64,000 nt of DNA from Cymodocea nodosa. Taxonomy: Eukaryota; Streptophyta; Magnoliopsida; Alismatales; Cymodoceaceae. Shown piece by piece: positions 12,601-22,641 of the stretch. The position numbers and the translations under genes were made by a program. The DNA lies in NCBI GenBank assembly GCA_036874045.1, contig JAZBRI010000003.1, positions 7,328,501 to 7,392,500 of the forward strand, written 5' to 3'. Below the pieces are notes generated by a model that searched no databases, was not told where the DNA came from, and saw only the letters and a program-made list of their open reading frames with translations. How positions within the stretch are numbered: position 1 is the first letter of the stretch; every line of letters starts with the position of its first letter.

Positions 12601-15600
12601 ACCTGAAAAAGTGGTTAAGTTGCTGTAAAACAGGGATGTTAGTAGATAAGCTCCTAGTTGTGAGCTTGGAGAGTAGAGAGGTATTGAATTATAAATCATA
12701 CAAAGAACAAATCCCTAAATTTCATGTAATATGATTGAATGCAGATTCAGATAAGGGTTTGGTGAAAATATTTGCTAGTTGTTCTTTAGTAGAGACAAAT
12801 TCTAAAGAAATATGATCTTTTTCAACATGGTCTCTTAGAAAGTGGTGCCTAATCTCAATATGTTTTGCTCTAAAGTATAAGATTGTATTTTTAGAGAGAT
12901 TGATGACATTGCTACTGTCACAGTAAATAATTGTATTATGAAATTTAAGCTTATAATCTGTCAAAGTTTGTTGCATCCATAGGATCTATGCACAATATAA
13001 GTCTGCTATTATGTATTCAGCTTCAGTTGTAGATAATGTTATAGAATTTTGTTTTCTGTTGAACCATGAAACAAGAGAGTGACCAAGTAGTTGATATGTA
13101 CCACTGGTTTTTTTTGATCTGATTTGCATCCTACATAGTCTGCATCATTGTAACTTGCTAATATCAGATGATTTTGTGATAAATAAAATAAGTCAAAGTC
13201 TTTGGTATCCTGTAAATATTTAAAGATATATTTGACTGCTTTTGGAGAGGTTTGATACATTGCACAAGCACATACATTGAACATTATATCTGGTCTATTG
13301 GTTGTTAAATACAAAAGTGATTCAATCATGTCTCTGTATTTCTTTTGATCTATAGAAGTGCTAGAGATATCTTTATCAAGCTTTTCATTTGAGTTCATAG
13401 GTGTATTTGTTACTTTAGATTTGTTTATACCAAACTTCAAGAGAATCTCGTTGCAGAATTTTTCTTGATTCAGAAAGATGTCATGCTGTAGTTGATGAAT
13501 TTGTAATCCTAGAAAGAATTTTAATTCTCCCATAAGACTCATTTCAAATTCATTCTTCATTAAAGTCTGAAAGTCATGACATAATTTCTCATGTATAGCA
13601 CCAAAAACAGTATCATCAACATAGATCTGGATGATCAACATATGAGAATTTTCTGACTTGATAAATAGAGTATTGTCTGTAGTTCTTATGTTAAACTGAT
13701 TCTCAAGAAGGAAATCTTTCAGTTTATCATACCATGCATGTAGTACTTGCTTCAGACCATAAAGAGTTTTATTCAGTTTATATACATGGTTTGGTCTTTC
13801 TTCATCTTCAAAACTTGGTGGCTGTTTTATATATACTTCCTCTTACAAAATGCCATTAAGAAAATCACTTTTAACATTCATCTGATAGAGCTTGATTTTC
13901 ATACTACTTGCAAAGGCAAGCAACATTCTAATTGCTTCAAGTCTTACAACAGGTGCAAAAATTTCTTCATAATCGATTTCTTCCTGTTGATTGTATCCCT
14001 GAGCAATATGTCTAGCTTTGTTTTTGATAATACTGTTATTATTATCTAGTTTATTCTTAAACACCCATCTAGTTCCAATGATTGATTTTTCAATGAACTT
14101 TTCAATTAAATTCCAGACTTCATTTTTTTTGAACTAATTTAGTTCCTCTTGCATGGCTATAATCCAATATTCATCATTGCAGGCTTCTTCAATTGTTGTA
14201 GGTTCAAGTTCAGATACAAAAGCACAATAATTACAAATATTTTGAATTTTGCTTCTTGTTTGAACACCTTAATTTATATTCCTAATAATTTGTGTAATAA
14301 AATGTCCAGACTTTGTCTTCCATGTTTTTTCTATCACAGTAGGTGCAAACAGTGTTATACTATCATTTTTCTATAGAATTTTCTGATTTACTTTCACTGT
14401 CTATTTTTAGCTGCTTTAATTTTCTACTAGGTCTTCATCAAAAGATATATTTATTGACTTTTCTACTCTTCTTTCATATTTAATATAAATCCTGTAAGCC
14501 TTACTTCTCGAAGAGTATCCAACTAGTAGAGCAAGATTAGACTTTGCATCAAATTTGTCCTTTTGATCTCTTGTATTAAGCACAAAACATCTTGATCCAA
14601 AAATTTTAAAATATCCAACATTTGATGTTTTACCATACCATAATTCAGATGATGTCTTATGCAAGATAGATCTAAGATGAGTTCTGTTTATTAAATAACA
14701 TGCAGTATTTACAGCTTCAGCCCATAAAAACTTTGGTAGATCAGATGCATTAAAAATTATTTTTGTTATTTCTTGTACTGATCTATTTTTCCTTTCTACA
14801 ACTCTATTCTGTGCAGGAGTTCTTGGACATGAAAACTCATGTAATATACTAAAGGAATTACATAAGTCTTCAAATTCAAAATTTTCAAATTTACCTCTAT
14901 GATCACTTCTGATATTCTTCACAATTGATTCTTTTTCATTTTGAATTCTAATGCAGAGATGTTTGAATTCATAGTAAGCTTCATTCTTGTGTGCTAAGAA
15001 AATAACCCAAGTGAATCTTGTGTAATCATCAACTACCATTAAGATATATTTTCTTCCTCCTAAACTAGCTGTCTATGTAGGACCAAACATGTCCATATGT
15101 AGTAGATCTAGTGGCTGACTTATGACAATATCTTTAATACTCTTGTGTACTGATTTCTTTTATTTTCTAATCGTATAGTCACTACAGAGTTTATCCTTTT
15201 TGAATTTGAGTTTAGGCACACCTCTAACCAGATCATGTTTGGTTAATTTTCTTAAGATTCTCATATTCACATGATTTAGTCTCTTATGCCATAACCATTC
15301 ATCTTCATTAGAAACAACTAAACATACATTACTAGACATATTATTAGATAGAAATTTCAATGCATAAATTGAATTATCTTTATATCTAGTAAATTTGATT
15401 TCATGTGTATCTTGTTGGAATATAAAACAGTTTTCAGTAGTAAAAAGTATATTGTAACCTTTGTCTTGAGTTTTCTGGTCGTAGTTTCAACCAACCTTTC
15501 GCTGAAGTTTTCAATTGATGTACTTCAATAAAAACACTTGCTTGAGGAAATCAATGTATATTGCGTGGAGAGCTTCTAAGTTTGAATTTGTATTTGCTGA

Positions 15601-18600
15601 TGATGATTTGATCTTGAAGATTTTCTTCTATTGAGCTTAGTGTATAGATTTGTATGAACAAAAAGTTATCTGACCCTGTTGTCTATTGCTTGTATATATA
15701 ACATTATGTGTAACGATTATATTCACTTTCAATGAATGTATTCTGCTGTACTTACTAAATTTGCAGAACCAAATATGGTAAGTTACCATTTAGGAAGGTG
15801 TTTCAAGATACTGCTCCGATTTCCTTTGATTTTTTAGAGGTTATCTATATAACACTCTGAAGAATGCTCGTAAGTTACTGAAGAGCCACTTAAGTCCTTT
15901 TGCCACATAGGATTTCAAGTTATACATATGAGGTGTCATAAGATCGGATACTTATAATTGTAACTCACCAAAATGTTCTTGACTATCAGATAGTTAGCTA
16001 CAGTAACTCTCTGATTTTCTTTTTCTAAGCTTCCGACTGTTTTTTTATTTCGACACGTGCATAATAGGATAACTTAAGTTTCGGATAGTTAAATTTGTAA
16101 CCTACTGAAACTTCTTATTTTTTAGATAGTTAACTTTCTAACTCTTTAAAAAATTCATTTAAGCTTCTGTTTGAATTTCTACACGTGGAAAATTCAATAA
16201 CTTAAATTTCGGATAGTTAGCTTTCCTAATTTTTCGATTTTTCTTGAGCTTTCAGATAGTTAGTGTCTTAACTCTCTGATCATTCAGTCAACCATCTTTA
16301 AAAAATCCTTCGAAGGTTTTATAATTTCAGATAGTTACTTTTCTAATTGTTTGATGGTAATTCTACTGTTTAAAGCTTAATTCATTAGATACTTAGGCTT
16401 GGTAATTTATCAAAATTTTGTCTCTTCCGGATAGTTAAGTCTGGTAACCTTTCGAAATTCTTTTTATCACTTGCAGCAAACTTTGAACTGTCTGTATTAT
16501 CTTTTGCTCTTTTGTTGAAATGTTATACCTGAGAAATATAATTTGATTTTTTACATTGATTTTTGCATTATCAAAATCTAAAGGTCTTTTTAGATGATGC
16601 TCATGAAGAAACAAAGCCCTAGTAGATCATCTCATGGCTGCTCAAGAAACTATAACAGACTATTGGAGGGGGAAGTCATTTTGTATAATTTACAAGATTG
16701 ACTTTTAGAAGGCTTTTGATAAGCTGAATTGGAATATTTGCTTGGTGCCCTAAAGTCATACAATTTCCATACAAATGGCTTTCAGTGGATCAAGAATGTA
16801 CTATTGCCATTATTATTTAACATCGAGGAAAAGTTACTAAGGTGTAAGGTACTTGGGTTATAAGCCTAGTTGTTTGGGTGCTTAGCAATTCCTCAGTGAC
16901 CATTTAAATATTAATTTTAATTTCTTAACTCTATATTATATATTTATACATATTTACTGATGATAAGTATGTGTACTTTTAATTCTAGTATTTTCTAAAT
17001 AAATTCAAATACATAAATAGTCCTATGATAACATGAACATATGATGTGTAATAATCATGGAATTACACATCAACACTTGTAGATGAAATTTCAATGATAT
17101 GTATTGATTTTTTGATTTGTCAAAATGACCTTGAAAACGATGATGACATGATAATTTATTAATAAAAGGTGATTTTCTTTACCATATTTTCACTGACATA
17201 ATTGGTAATTTTGACCATTTTTAACGACTTCCTTTTTTCAAAAATTTCCACTGAACTTCAACACGTGCCAATTTTTTGTTGAACTAAAGTTTGACTCAAC
17301 ACCATTGTTGGATACGTTGGGTGGGAGTCTCAAGAGGAGGCTGTGATTCCACATGGCACCCAACACTTTTCAGGGTTTGAAGATGTAAATCACCACTTAA
17401 GGTTCATGCTTCTATGTGTCTGCTGCCAAATTGGAGGCTTTTCATATTACAGCAAATGTTCAGTTGATAAAGATAAGAACTGTCCTCTATGTGGACCATT
17501 TGAAGAGGATGTGGGACACCAATTTTGTGCTTGAAATTTCAGCAACAAAGTGTGAAAACAGATGGCTCCTTTTGTAGCTTTAGTTGGGATTTCAGTGAGG
17601 ATCATTGGGGTGGTGTTCAGAAAGATCACTTGTAACCAGGGTGAAGTCTGCATGAGTGCATATAGCTTTTTCCATTATTGGGCATCTTTTGTACTGAACT
17701 GTAATTGCTGCTTAATTTTAACTTTCCTTTGTATATTCTCTGGATGAAGCTTTTCACCCATATTTTCTTCAAAAATAGCCTAACTTTACATAAGCACATT
17801 ATACTGAGAGAGGTTGATTGTCATTATGCTTGTAGTTTGAGATGAGAGAAAATCTACTTTCAAAATCTTCGAAGTAGCTTATATGTATTTTCATGAAAGA
17901 CCTTAATGTTGAGATTTGAGTGGTTATGTAACAATTAAGATAGTCATGATAGATATCTATAATCTGGATAACTTCAAGTTTCCCTTATAAAGATCTAATC
18001 TTCTCTTAACAATAAGTCGATAATGCAGCATTCACTTTTCTCTCAATAATAACAAGTATTGGACAATAAATATTTGAAGTTGATGACTATGCCTGTTGCA
18101 AGCATCATCATGGCTTTTGTTGAGCTGTTAATCCTCTTATCATTCTGTCAAAATTTTCGTTATCAGAGAGATTTTGGAGTGTGATGTCTTTGTTTAAGGC
18201 ATTAAATTTTATCATCAATAGATATTTTAGTTAATTGCATTGAAAAAATAATTCTAATTTAAGTATTTACATTAAACAGAGAAATCATTCAATTGCTGCA
18301 GCAGTATTGAAGGTAATTCCAGTTGTTCTAGATGCTGTTATAAAACTATCAAGATCTTATTGTGAAGCACTAAAGTATGATAAACCAAAGAGTGGCATAG
18401 AGAATAGTCAAGCTCCAGTGGATAAAAGGTTGAATTTTTCTGTTCATGCTGTCAATATACATACATTTATAATACGAAGTTTGTATGATTTGGGAAAATT
18501 AGCTGCCTCTGGTGGAGGAAATCTTGTGACAGTGCTTAATGCTTCATGGAAGGGAGTGGTCACATTGCTGCAACTTGGTAAAGGCTTTCTGTATGATAAT

Positions 18601-20857
18601 ATCCATGTTGGTGATATTATTCTTACTATAGTTTCACTTGCCACTGATTCTCTAAGTTGTGCTGTGGAGACCTGGTCTACTGCATCCAAGGGTGTTACTA
18701 TATCTGAAGCTAAAAGGGTACTCTTTCCTGCAAAATTTTACCTGATAAATGCTGTCAGAATATCTTCTGAATATCCTTGTGAAGCTCTGGGAGTATCTAG
18801 TGCAATAAATAAATTGGTGTTATTGATATCATCTTTTGGTAGTTACTTTATCAAAGTGAATCATCTAAGAGTTGCTAGTGAGGCTTTATCTGAGGTCGTG
18901 GAACCATCATCATTTCTTCTTATGTGTACGATATTGAATTCTACAAGTGTGAAACTTGAGAGCAAGTTGCAAATACTGGATAAGCTGTTTTCTGATGAGA
19001 GTATATCAGAAATAACTTGGATTTTTCTTGGTGGTTCAAGAAACTCCACACATCAAAGTTCGAAATCAGTAGGTGATGATAACATCTCTGAGGCTGAAAC
19101 ATTGATATTGGGCAGAGTAATGCTATTCCTAATTTTTTTGAAGAATTCTGCACTTCTCAGGGAAGATATGGTGCTTGAGATTTCCAGAAAACTTGGATAT
19201 CTGCTTAGATGTGTACTCAATGAGGATGTCTATTCTTCTCTTCTTCTATTGCATGTTCCTGTATCTTCTACTTCTGGTGCGACCACCACTGTAGCTTGGG
19301 AACCACTTATTTCTTTCCTTTTACATGTTCTCAAAACGTTTATGATTGTAGCATCATCATCAGCCTTGGCATGGAAGGAGGTGGAGATTTTTCTTCTCCA
19401 AAATATCTTTCATGCCCATGTTGTCTGTGTTGAGATTGTACAGGAACTTTGGTGTTTTCTGATTCGACATGCTGAGCAAGAGATGGTGGTGGATGCTCTT
19501 GACAGTTTGTGCTCATTGTTGAAGATTGTTGCACTATCGAGACCAGACCTTGCACCCTTTTCATCTCTGAGGAAAATAGCAAGGTTTATTGCTACTCTTG
19601 TAAGTTGTGCACCACAGACAACCACAGTGCATGTATACAAATCTGTATTTGCTGATGAGAAATTCATTTTGTCATCTGTTTCTATTGCCTTGCTCATGGA
19701 GGGTTTCCCTCTGCATTCATTACCTAACCATCTCAAAGATGTAGTTGTTCAAAAGATATTGGATGCATATTTTAGTTTCATGGATAATGATGGTGGAACA
19801 CTGGTGCTGTCAGATTCCTCTGGATTTAGCAATTTAGCTCTTCTTGGGTTGCCAATCCAAACTCTTTCTCATGCAGTGCATTGTTGGTAAGTTATTTGTT
19901 GATATGTGCACCCGTCATTTGATTATGGATTGATATTAATCTCAGCTATTTGTTTTTTCCAGCCAAATTGATGTCTCTGGTGAGTTTGATAGCGATAGAG
20001 TCTCCTTATTTCTGAAGTTCTCTGTTTCTGTTATTCGTGAATTCCTGCATGCCGCAGGCAAATTGAAAGACCACTACAGCCTACTTCTTGGCGCAATATT
20101 AGAAATTGTTTCGAGTATGAAACATTTTTATGTCTCTAAAGATATGTATCAGGTTATCCTGGAACTGAGAACTATATTTCTCGATAAGTCTTCACCTTCA
20201 GATTCTATATTAGCTAAATGCAAAGTCCCTCTCACTTCTTTCCTGGCTGGCCTTGGTGAAATGGAAATAGAAGGTAACTCAGCCTCTGCCTATGATGCAT
20301 TGTTGGATTTGTATCACATATTATTGAAAGAAAGACACTGGGCATTTATTCACTTGGCATTGACAGCATTTGGGTATTTCACTGCCTGTACCTCTTGTAG
20401 TGAGTTGTGGAAATTCATTCCCCACGATGCAGCTCTTTCATTTGACATGACTGGAAGTGAGACATGTGAGGAGAGATTCATGTCAGAGTTTAAAGCATTT
20501 CTTGAGAAAGATACATCATCAGTTGATGTTATCGGTCCATGTAAAGAAGAGCTAGCCATTCTTGCTAATGAAGGTGCTGTGCTACGGAGAAAGGTTGCAA
20601 AAGTATTGGATTATATTGCTAAAGTACCTGAACCTGAAAAATTGGAGATTGATTACGACAAACAGACTACAGGGAAAAAGAGAAAGCTTCCTGATGGCAT
20701 TTATGAAGGACTTGCTTTGTTGCAGAGTGGACTAAAGGTTTTGACTGATGCTTTTGCTTCCAGTGAATCTGAAGAATTGAAAGAGAAGTATTCTGATCAT
20801 GTCTCTAGTATAGAAGAAGCAGTCTCTCTGTTGTTCAGCTTATCTAATGAGGGGTAA
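6547..20857 (+). CDS. FLIP: FLIP-like protein (FIGL1-interacting regulator of recombination), seven-exon gene
   Basis: Exons 6547-6633, 7003-7095, 7693-7827, 7931-8014, 9781-9930, 18280-19886 and 19963-20857 join in phase to 3051 nt, about 1016 residues and a TAA stop. Except for the intron-2 acceptor, the junctions are GT-AG. The product has no signal peptide and reads as a long alpha-helical protein. Landmarks matching the plant FLIP/MEICA1 family as I recall it are an N-terminal SILEAIRSS block, CTLNKGILHLAMKY in exon 3, NLTRDLVTEIK in exon 5, SWKGVVTLLQLGKG in exon 6 and a basic GKKRKLPDGIYEGL segment near the C-terminus. In Arabidopsis FLIP binds the FIGL1 AAA-ATPase and limits RAD51/DMC1 strand invasion and crossovers; rice MEICA1 contacts TOP3-alpha. 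Intron 5 (8.3 kb) holds a copia element. The identification rests on memory of the family, and the splice model is predicted. Confidence 0.75.
7003..7095 (+). CDS. FLIP: FLIP-like gene, exon 2
   Basis: Acceptor TTGCAG ends at 7002. The exon codes 31 residues (AIEDRVALVVELIDLQQL through VIESLP) and ends in phase 0 at a GTATCCTTT donor, the exact minor-spliceosome 5' site consensus. An alternative AG at 6978-6979 would break the frame. Confidence 0.72.
7096..7692 (+). other. probable U12-type intron with non-AG acceptor
   Basis: The donor is GTATCCTTT (7096-7104). TTCCTTAAT (7674-7682) matches the U12 branch-site consensus TTCCTTRAY. The exon that must follow in frame starts at 7693, 11 nt after the branch A, but the preceding dinucleotide is GG instead of AG or AC. 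AC at 7693-7694 would lead to a stop codon. The first downstream AG (7706-7707) keeps the frame and would drop five residues. Confidence 0.6.
7693..7827 (+). CDS. FLIP: FLIP-like gene, exon 3
   Basis: It codes 45 residues beginning TLWDESICPEMCQC and ending FIILGTK, followed by a strong GTAAGT donor at 7828. The residue pattern matches the family between the exon 2 and exon 4 products. The start is uncertain: 7693 by homology, or 7708 if the in-frame AG at 7706-7707 is used. Confidence 0.68.
7931..8014 (+). CDS. FLIP: FLIP-like gene, exon 4
   Basis: The acceptor CTATCAG ends at 7930. Twenty-eight residues follow (VSVWCRSHIEATF through DLFLQ), and the donor is CAG/GTAAAA at 8015. The frame stays open to 8116, but the next exon joins naturally at LFLQ, so the longer reading is unlikely. 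Confidence 0.7.
8240..9313 (-). mobile_element. RTE-type LINE fragment, endonuclease region (degenerate)
   Basis: On the minus strand, 9313-9044 encodes an endonuclease N-terminus (IRLTTWNTLTSKNMKLV, then NILYLQKTKW). 8840-8553 encodes a later part (FFIGGELNDHV, GYERNHRMLGFGNRNE, SQIDFLL). These match the exonuclease-endonuclease-phosphatase domain of plant RTE LINEs. The frame is shifted between pieces and the reverse transcriptase is absent. It lies in intron 4 of the FLIP-like gene, antisense to it. Confidence 0.75.
9314..9780. other. remainder of intron 4, no feature seen
   Basis: AT-rich intronic sequence ending in a pyrimidine-rich stretch and TTTGCAG (acceptor at 9780). No coding or repeat signal was recognised. 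Confidence 0.4.
9781..9930 (+). CDS. FLIP: FLIP-like gene, exon 5
   Basis: Fifty residues (LILDSLSFSSSMICFF to NLTRDLVTEIK) lie between a TTTGCAG acceptor and an AAG/GTATGC donor, phase 0 at both ends. The NLT-D-EIK ending joins well to RNHSIAAAVLKVIP of exon 6, as in the family. Confidence 0.78.
9931..10956. other. intron 5, left part
   Basis: AT-rich intron sequence up to the copia-1 target duplication. No coding feature is accepted. An open stretch at 10892-10957 after a TTTTCACAG looks like an exon but has no donor and is not needed by the protein. Confidence 0.4.
10957..10961. repeat. target site duplication (left), GATGA
   Basis: GATGA immediately precedes the LTR start TGTTAGGAC and is repeated at 16593-16597 directly after the other LTR end: a 5-bp duplication typical of copia integration. 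Confidence 0.85.
10962..12326 (-). repeat. copia-1 3' LTR (1365 bp)
   Basis: Runs from TGTTAGGAC to GGTCTTTTCA on the + strand. Its right part is repeated at 15471-16592. It is full of TCGGATAGTTA boxes (11723-11733, 11945-11955, 11988-11998, 12061-12071), several followed 6-7 nt later by a TAAYT-nnn-CGA box (11741-11751, 12078-12088). Confidence 0.88.
12722..12976 (-). pseudogene. copia-1 RNase H C-terminus
   Basis: Encodes the end of a copia RNase H: a CDSSNVINLSKN segment, then FRAKHIEIRHHFLRD and IFTKPLSESAFNHI, classic C-terminal motifs of copia pol. It is separated from the reverse transcriptase piece by stops. Confidence 0.85.
13039..14064 (-). pseudogene. copia-1 reverse transcriptase (broken)
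   Basis: In minus-strand order, 14064-13843 encodes the N-terminal part (ARHIAQGYNQQEEIDYEEIFAPVVRLEAIR). 13641-13039 holds the YVDD catalytic box (IQIYVDDTVFGA), the GELKFFLGLQI motif and TNRPDIMF. Premature stops and frame changes separate them. Confidence 0.85.
14416..15039 (-). pseudogene. copia-1 integrase core
   Basis: About 207 residues of the integrase catalytic core: VVDDYTRFTWVIFLA with the first acidic residue, the SDHRGKFEN second motif (usual G-x-E context altered), and PAQNRVVERKNRSVQE with the catalytic glutamate. The C-terminal part (GYSSRSKAYRIY) follows. Confidence 0.85.
15160..15360 (-). pseudogene. copia-1 GAG-pre-integrase / integrase zinc-finger segment
   Basis: Shows the pattern WHKRLNHVNMRILRKLTKHDLVRGVPKL, the H-H part of the HHCC zinc finger preceding a copia integrase core. 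It sits upstream of the integrase piece in element order and stops near the LTR junction. Confidence 0.8.
15471..16592 (-). repeat. copia-1 5' LTR, truncated
   Basis: Aligns with 11205-12326 and ends GGTCTTTTTA before the GATGA duplication. The portion next to the internal region (about 240 bp) and the primer site are deleted. The two LTRs differ by many scattered substitutions, so the insertion is not recent. Confidence 0.85.
16593..16597. repeat. target site duplication (right), GATGA
   Basis: Matches 10957-10961 and directly follows the LTR end. Confidence 0.85.
16670..17530 (+). mobile_element. LINE relic: reverse transcriptase motif and zinc-finger end
   Basis: 16673-16750 reads YKIDF, a stop, then KAFDKLNWN, the first motif of plant non-LTR reverse transcriptases. 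About 800 bp later 17455-17530 reads KNCPLCGPFEEDVGHQFC, resembling the zf-RVT zinc finger at the end of such elements. The sequence between is not readable as protein. This is a decayed fragment in intron 5; the link between its two parts is inference. Confidence 0.5.
17531..18279. other. intron 5, right part
   Basis: No coding or repeat feature was recognised. It ends with ATTAAACAG (acceptor at 18279). Confidence 0.4.
18280..19886 (+). CDS. FLIP: FLIP-like gene, exon 6 (main body)
   Basis: An uninterrupted 1607-nt exon of 535 codons plus two bases, starting RNHSIAAAVLKVIPVVLDAV after an ATTAAACAG acceptor and ending at TG/GTAAGT. It carries most of the helical body, including SWKGVVTLLQLGKG and the KFYLINAVRISSEYPCEAL segment. 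The upstream start follows from splicing, not from the TTG at 18307. Confidence 0.85.
19963..20857 (+). CDS. FLIP: FLIP-like gene, exon 7 (C-terminus)
   Basis: After a TTTTTTCCAG acceptor at 19962 the frame from exon 6 continues (CQIDVSGEFDSDRVSLFLKF) to TAA at 20855-20857. It contains a LLDLYHILLKERHWAF region, an acidic FLEKDTSSVD stretch, a basic GKKRKLPDG cluster (possible nuclear signal) and a final helical EEAVSLLFSL tail. Confidence 0.85.
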
Positions 20858-22254
20858 GCTGCTTATCTATCTGATAGCAGAAACGTTTATCTTCCCCACT
20901 GGCAATGGCGACCTGTACGTCATAAATACTCCAATTGCCTATATTGACTATAGCTAGACACCTGACTTTTATGTACATTGGTTTGCGCATGATTTCATGC
21001 ACATCTGAGTGGTCCTCGTCTGGTTCTACAGTATGTGCTGCATTGTATGTGCAAGTGCTTTCATCTGTTCATTATGGAAAATAAATCTGAATTACGGATC
21101 AGTGACAGAAATGGCAAGAATGGTTACAGTATAGTACTTGGTCTGATGGTGCACCGTGCTTGTAGGATGACCAGGGTGCCTAAGATATGGTGACAATCTT
21201 CTCATCAAGGAATGAGTGTTGTGACAGTGTGAAATACTTGAATTTAACCATCTTCCAGGTGTCTCTTTCAAAAGAATTTCAGACAGCCTCTAGTGGCCGC
21301 TAGAGAGTTCCTGCTGTTTGCAATTGAGTGACACGGCAGTCTGTTATCTATCTAGATCATTTGAGGCCTACCATTTTGTGGAAGATGTAGTTCCTTGTCC
21401 TTGCAAATTGTAATTTATGCAGCAATCTGGAATCTATCTGGATCATTTGTGTAGAAGTGAAGGCAGCAGAACCAGCCCGTCTATCATCACTCTACTGTAG
21501 TAGAAGCATGTTCTTTTTCCTTATTTCTCGGGGGCATGCTGAAGTTAATGTTGATGAGGAGGTAACTCAAAATTTGAGAGTTCGAGAGTTTCTTTTATTC
21601 AACACGATAAAACAGATCAAATGAGCTCGTGTATACCTCCATTTCAATAGTTAATAGGATAACTCTACCTGAAAAATAGATTTTTGGTTCATTGCAATGA
21701 TGATTAGAAATTTGGTACCATAAAACTGTAGACATAAGCTTAGTCCCGTTAATCTTGCCTCCCTGGAAGCAAGTTCCACTTTTGTATTCTTAATCTTCAC
21801 GACGCTTATTACAACAACCTGTTTTTTTAACAGTTCTTTGGTATGCAGAATACTAGTAACGTTGGATTGGGTTTACACGTCTCATTTAATGGTGGCAGTG
21901 GTCATCATATTTCATGATTTCAAGAAAATGTGTAGGGGAAGGTGTGGTCTGACTGAAGGCCTCGTCGGGTGTTACGTTCACGTTACCGTGGGGACAAGGA
22001 AATATCCACTTATGAAACCTTACCTTGGGTAAAAGGATAGCAAGGCAAGGAGATCCTTGTGGATGACAAACAAGAGTGTGTGCTTGCTCATGCCTAAGGA
22101 AACAAAAAAAAACTATGGAGAAGAGGTATAGACGGAAGTCATGTTTTACATCTTGCCAATTTCAACTTTTAAATTTCAAATTTCACTTTTTATGAACGAA
22201 GGTGTGATTAGAGGATGGTAAAGTGAATTACTTTGGATTCTCTTGTCTTGTGGA
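20858..22254. other. 3' flank of the FLIP-like gene
   Basis: Holds the 3' UTR. A possible polyadenylation signal AATAAA is at 21080-21085. No further gene or repeat was recognised up to the copia-2 LTR fragment. Confidence 0.4.
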
Positions 22255-22554
22255 ACAGAAGCTGAGCAGAAAGAAAGAAAATGAGTTACGTGCATAAAGG
22301 TTAGGTTTCATACAATTCGAAATTACCTTTGAATAAAGACTTCATTTTCTATTTGAACTGTATATCGAACATTACTATATCAAAATCGACAAAAAGGGAA
22401 TTAAGTTGAAAATATATTGTAAATTCTTTTTTTAAAAAGTTTATAAAGAATAGAATTTTATTTACAAGTGTTTTATGCTCTTGTTTTATTTGTTGATAAT
22501 TTTAATTACTAAAGACACAATTCACCTCTCCTCTTGTGATACAACGATCCTACA
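22255..22554 (+). repeat. copia-2 5' LTR, 3' fragment
   Basis: Ends GATACAACGATCCTACA and is repeated nearly exactly at 25790-26085; the reverse complement occurs at 34821-35110. Confidence 0.8.
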
Positions 22555-22556
22555 AC

Positions 22557-22568
22557 TAGTATCAGAGC
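22557..22568 (+). other. primer binding site, initiator tRNA-Met type
   Basis: TAGTATCAGAGC differs by one base from the copia consensus TGGTATCAGAGC and sits two bases after the LTR end. Confidence 0.75.
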
Positions 22569-22641
22569 ATTATTAAGAGCTTTCATTTCTCTATTTAGGA
22601 ATCAGTTTTTCCTATCGTTTACTTAGGATCATCTATTTAAA

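Larger units (their letters stand above)
10962..16592 (-). mobile_element. copia-1: deleted Ty1/copia element in intron 5
   Basis: An LTR retrotransposon on the minus strand flanked by GATGA duplications. In element order it has a 5' LTR (15471-16592) that lacks its last ~240 bp, then GAG-pre-integrase, integrase, reverse transcriptase and RNase H pieces, and a 3' LTR (10962-12326). Primer site, gag and protease are missing: LTR sequence passes directly into the pre-integrase region near 15470. The intact target duplication shows that this loss was internal. Frameshifts and stops make it non-functional. It is antisense to the host gene. Confidence 0.88.

Noticed and set aside
21838..22032. 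64-residue frame downstream of the FLIP-like gene
   Set aside because: Short, with no recognisable motif or nearby promoter or splice context.
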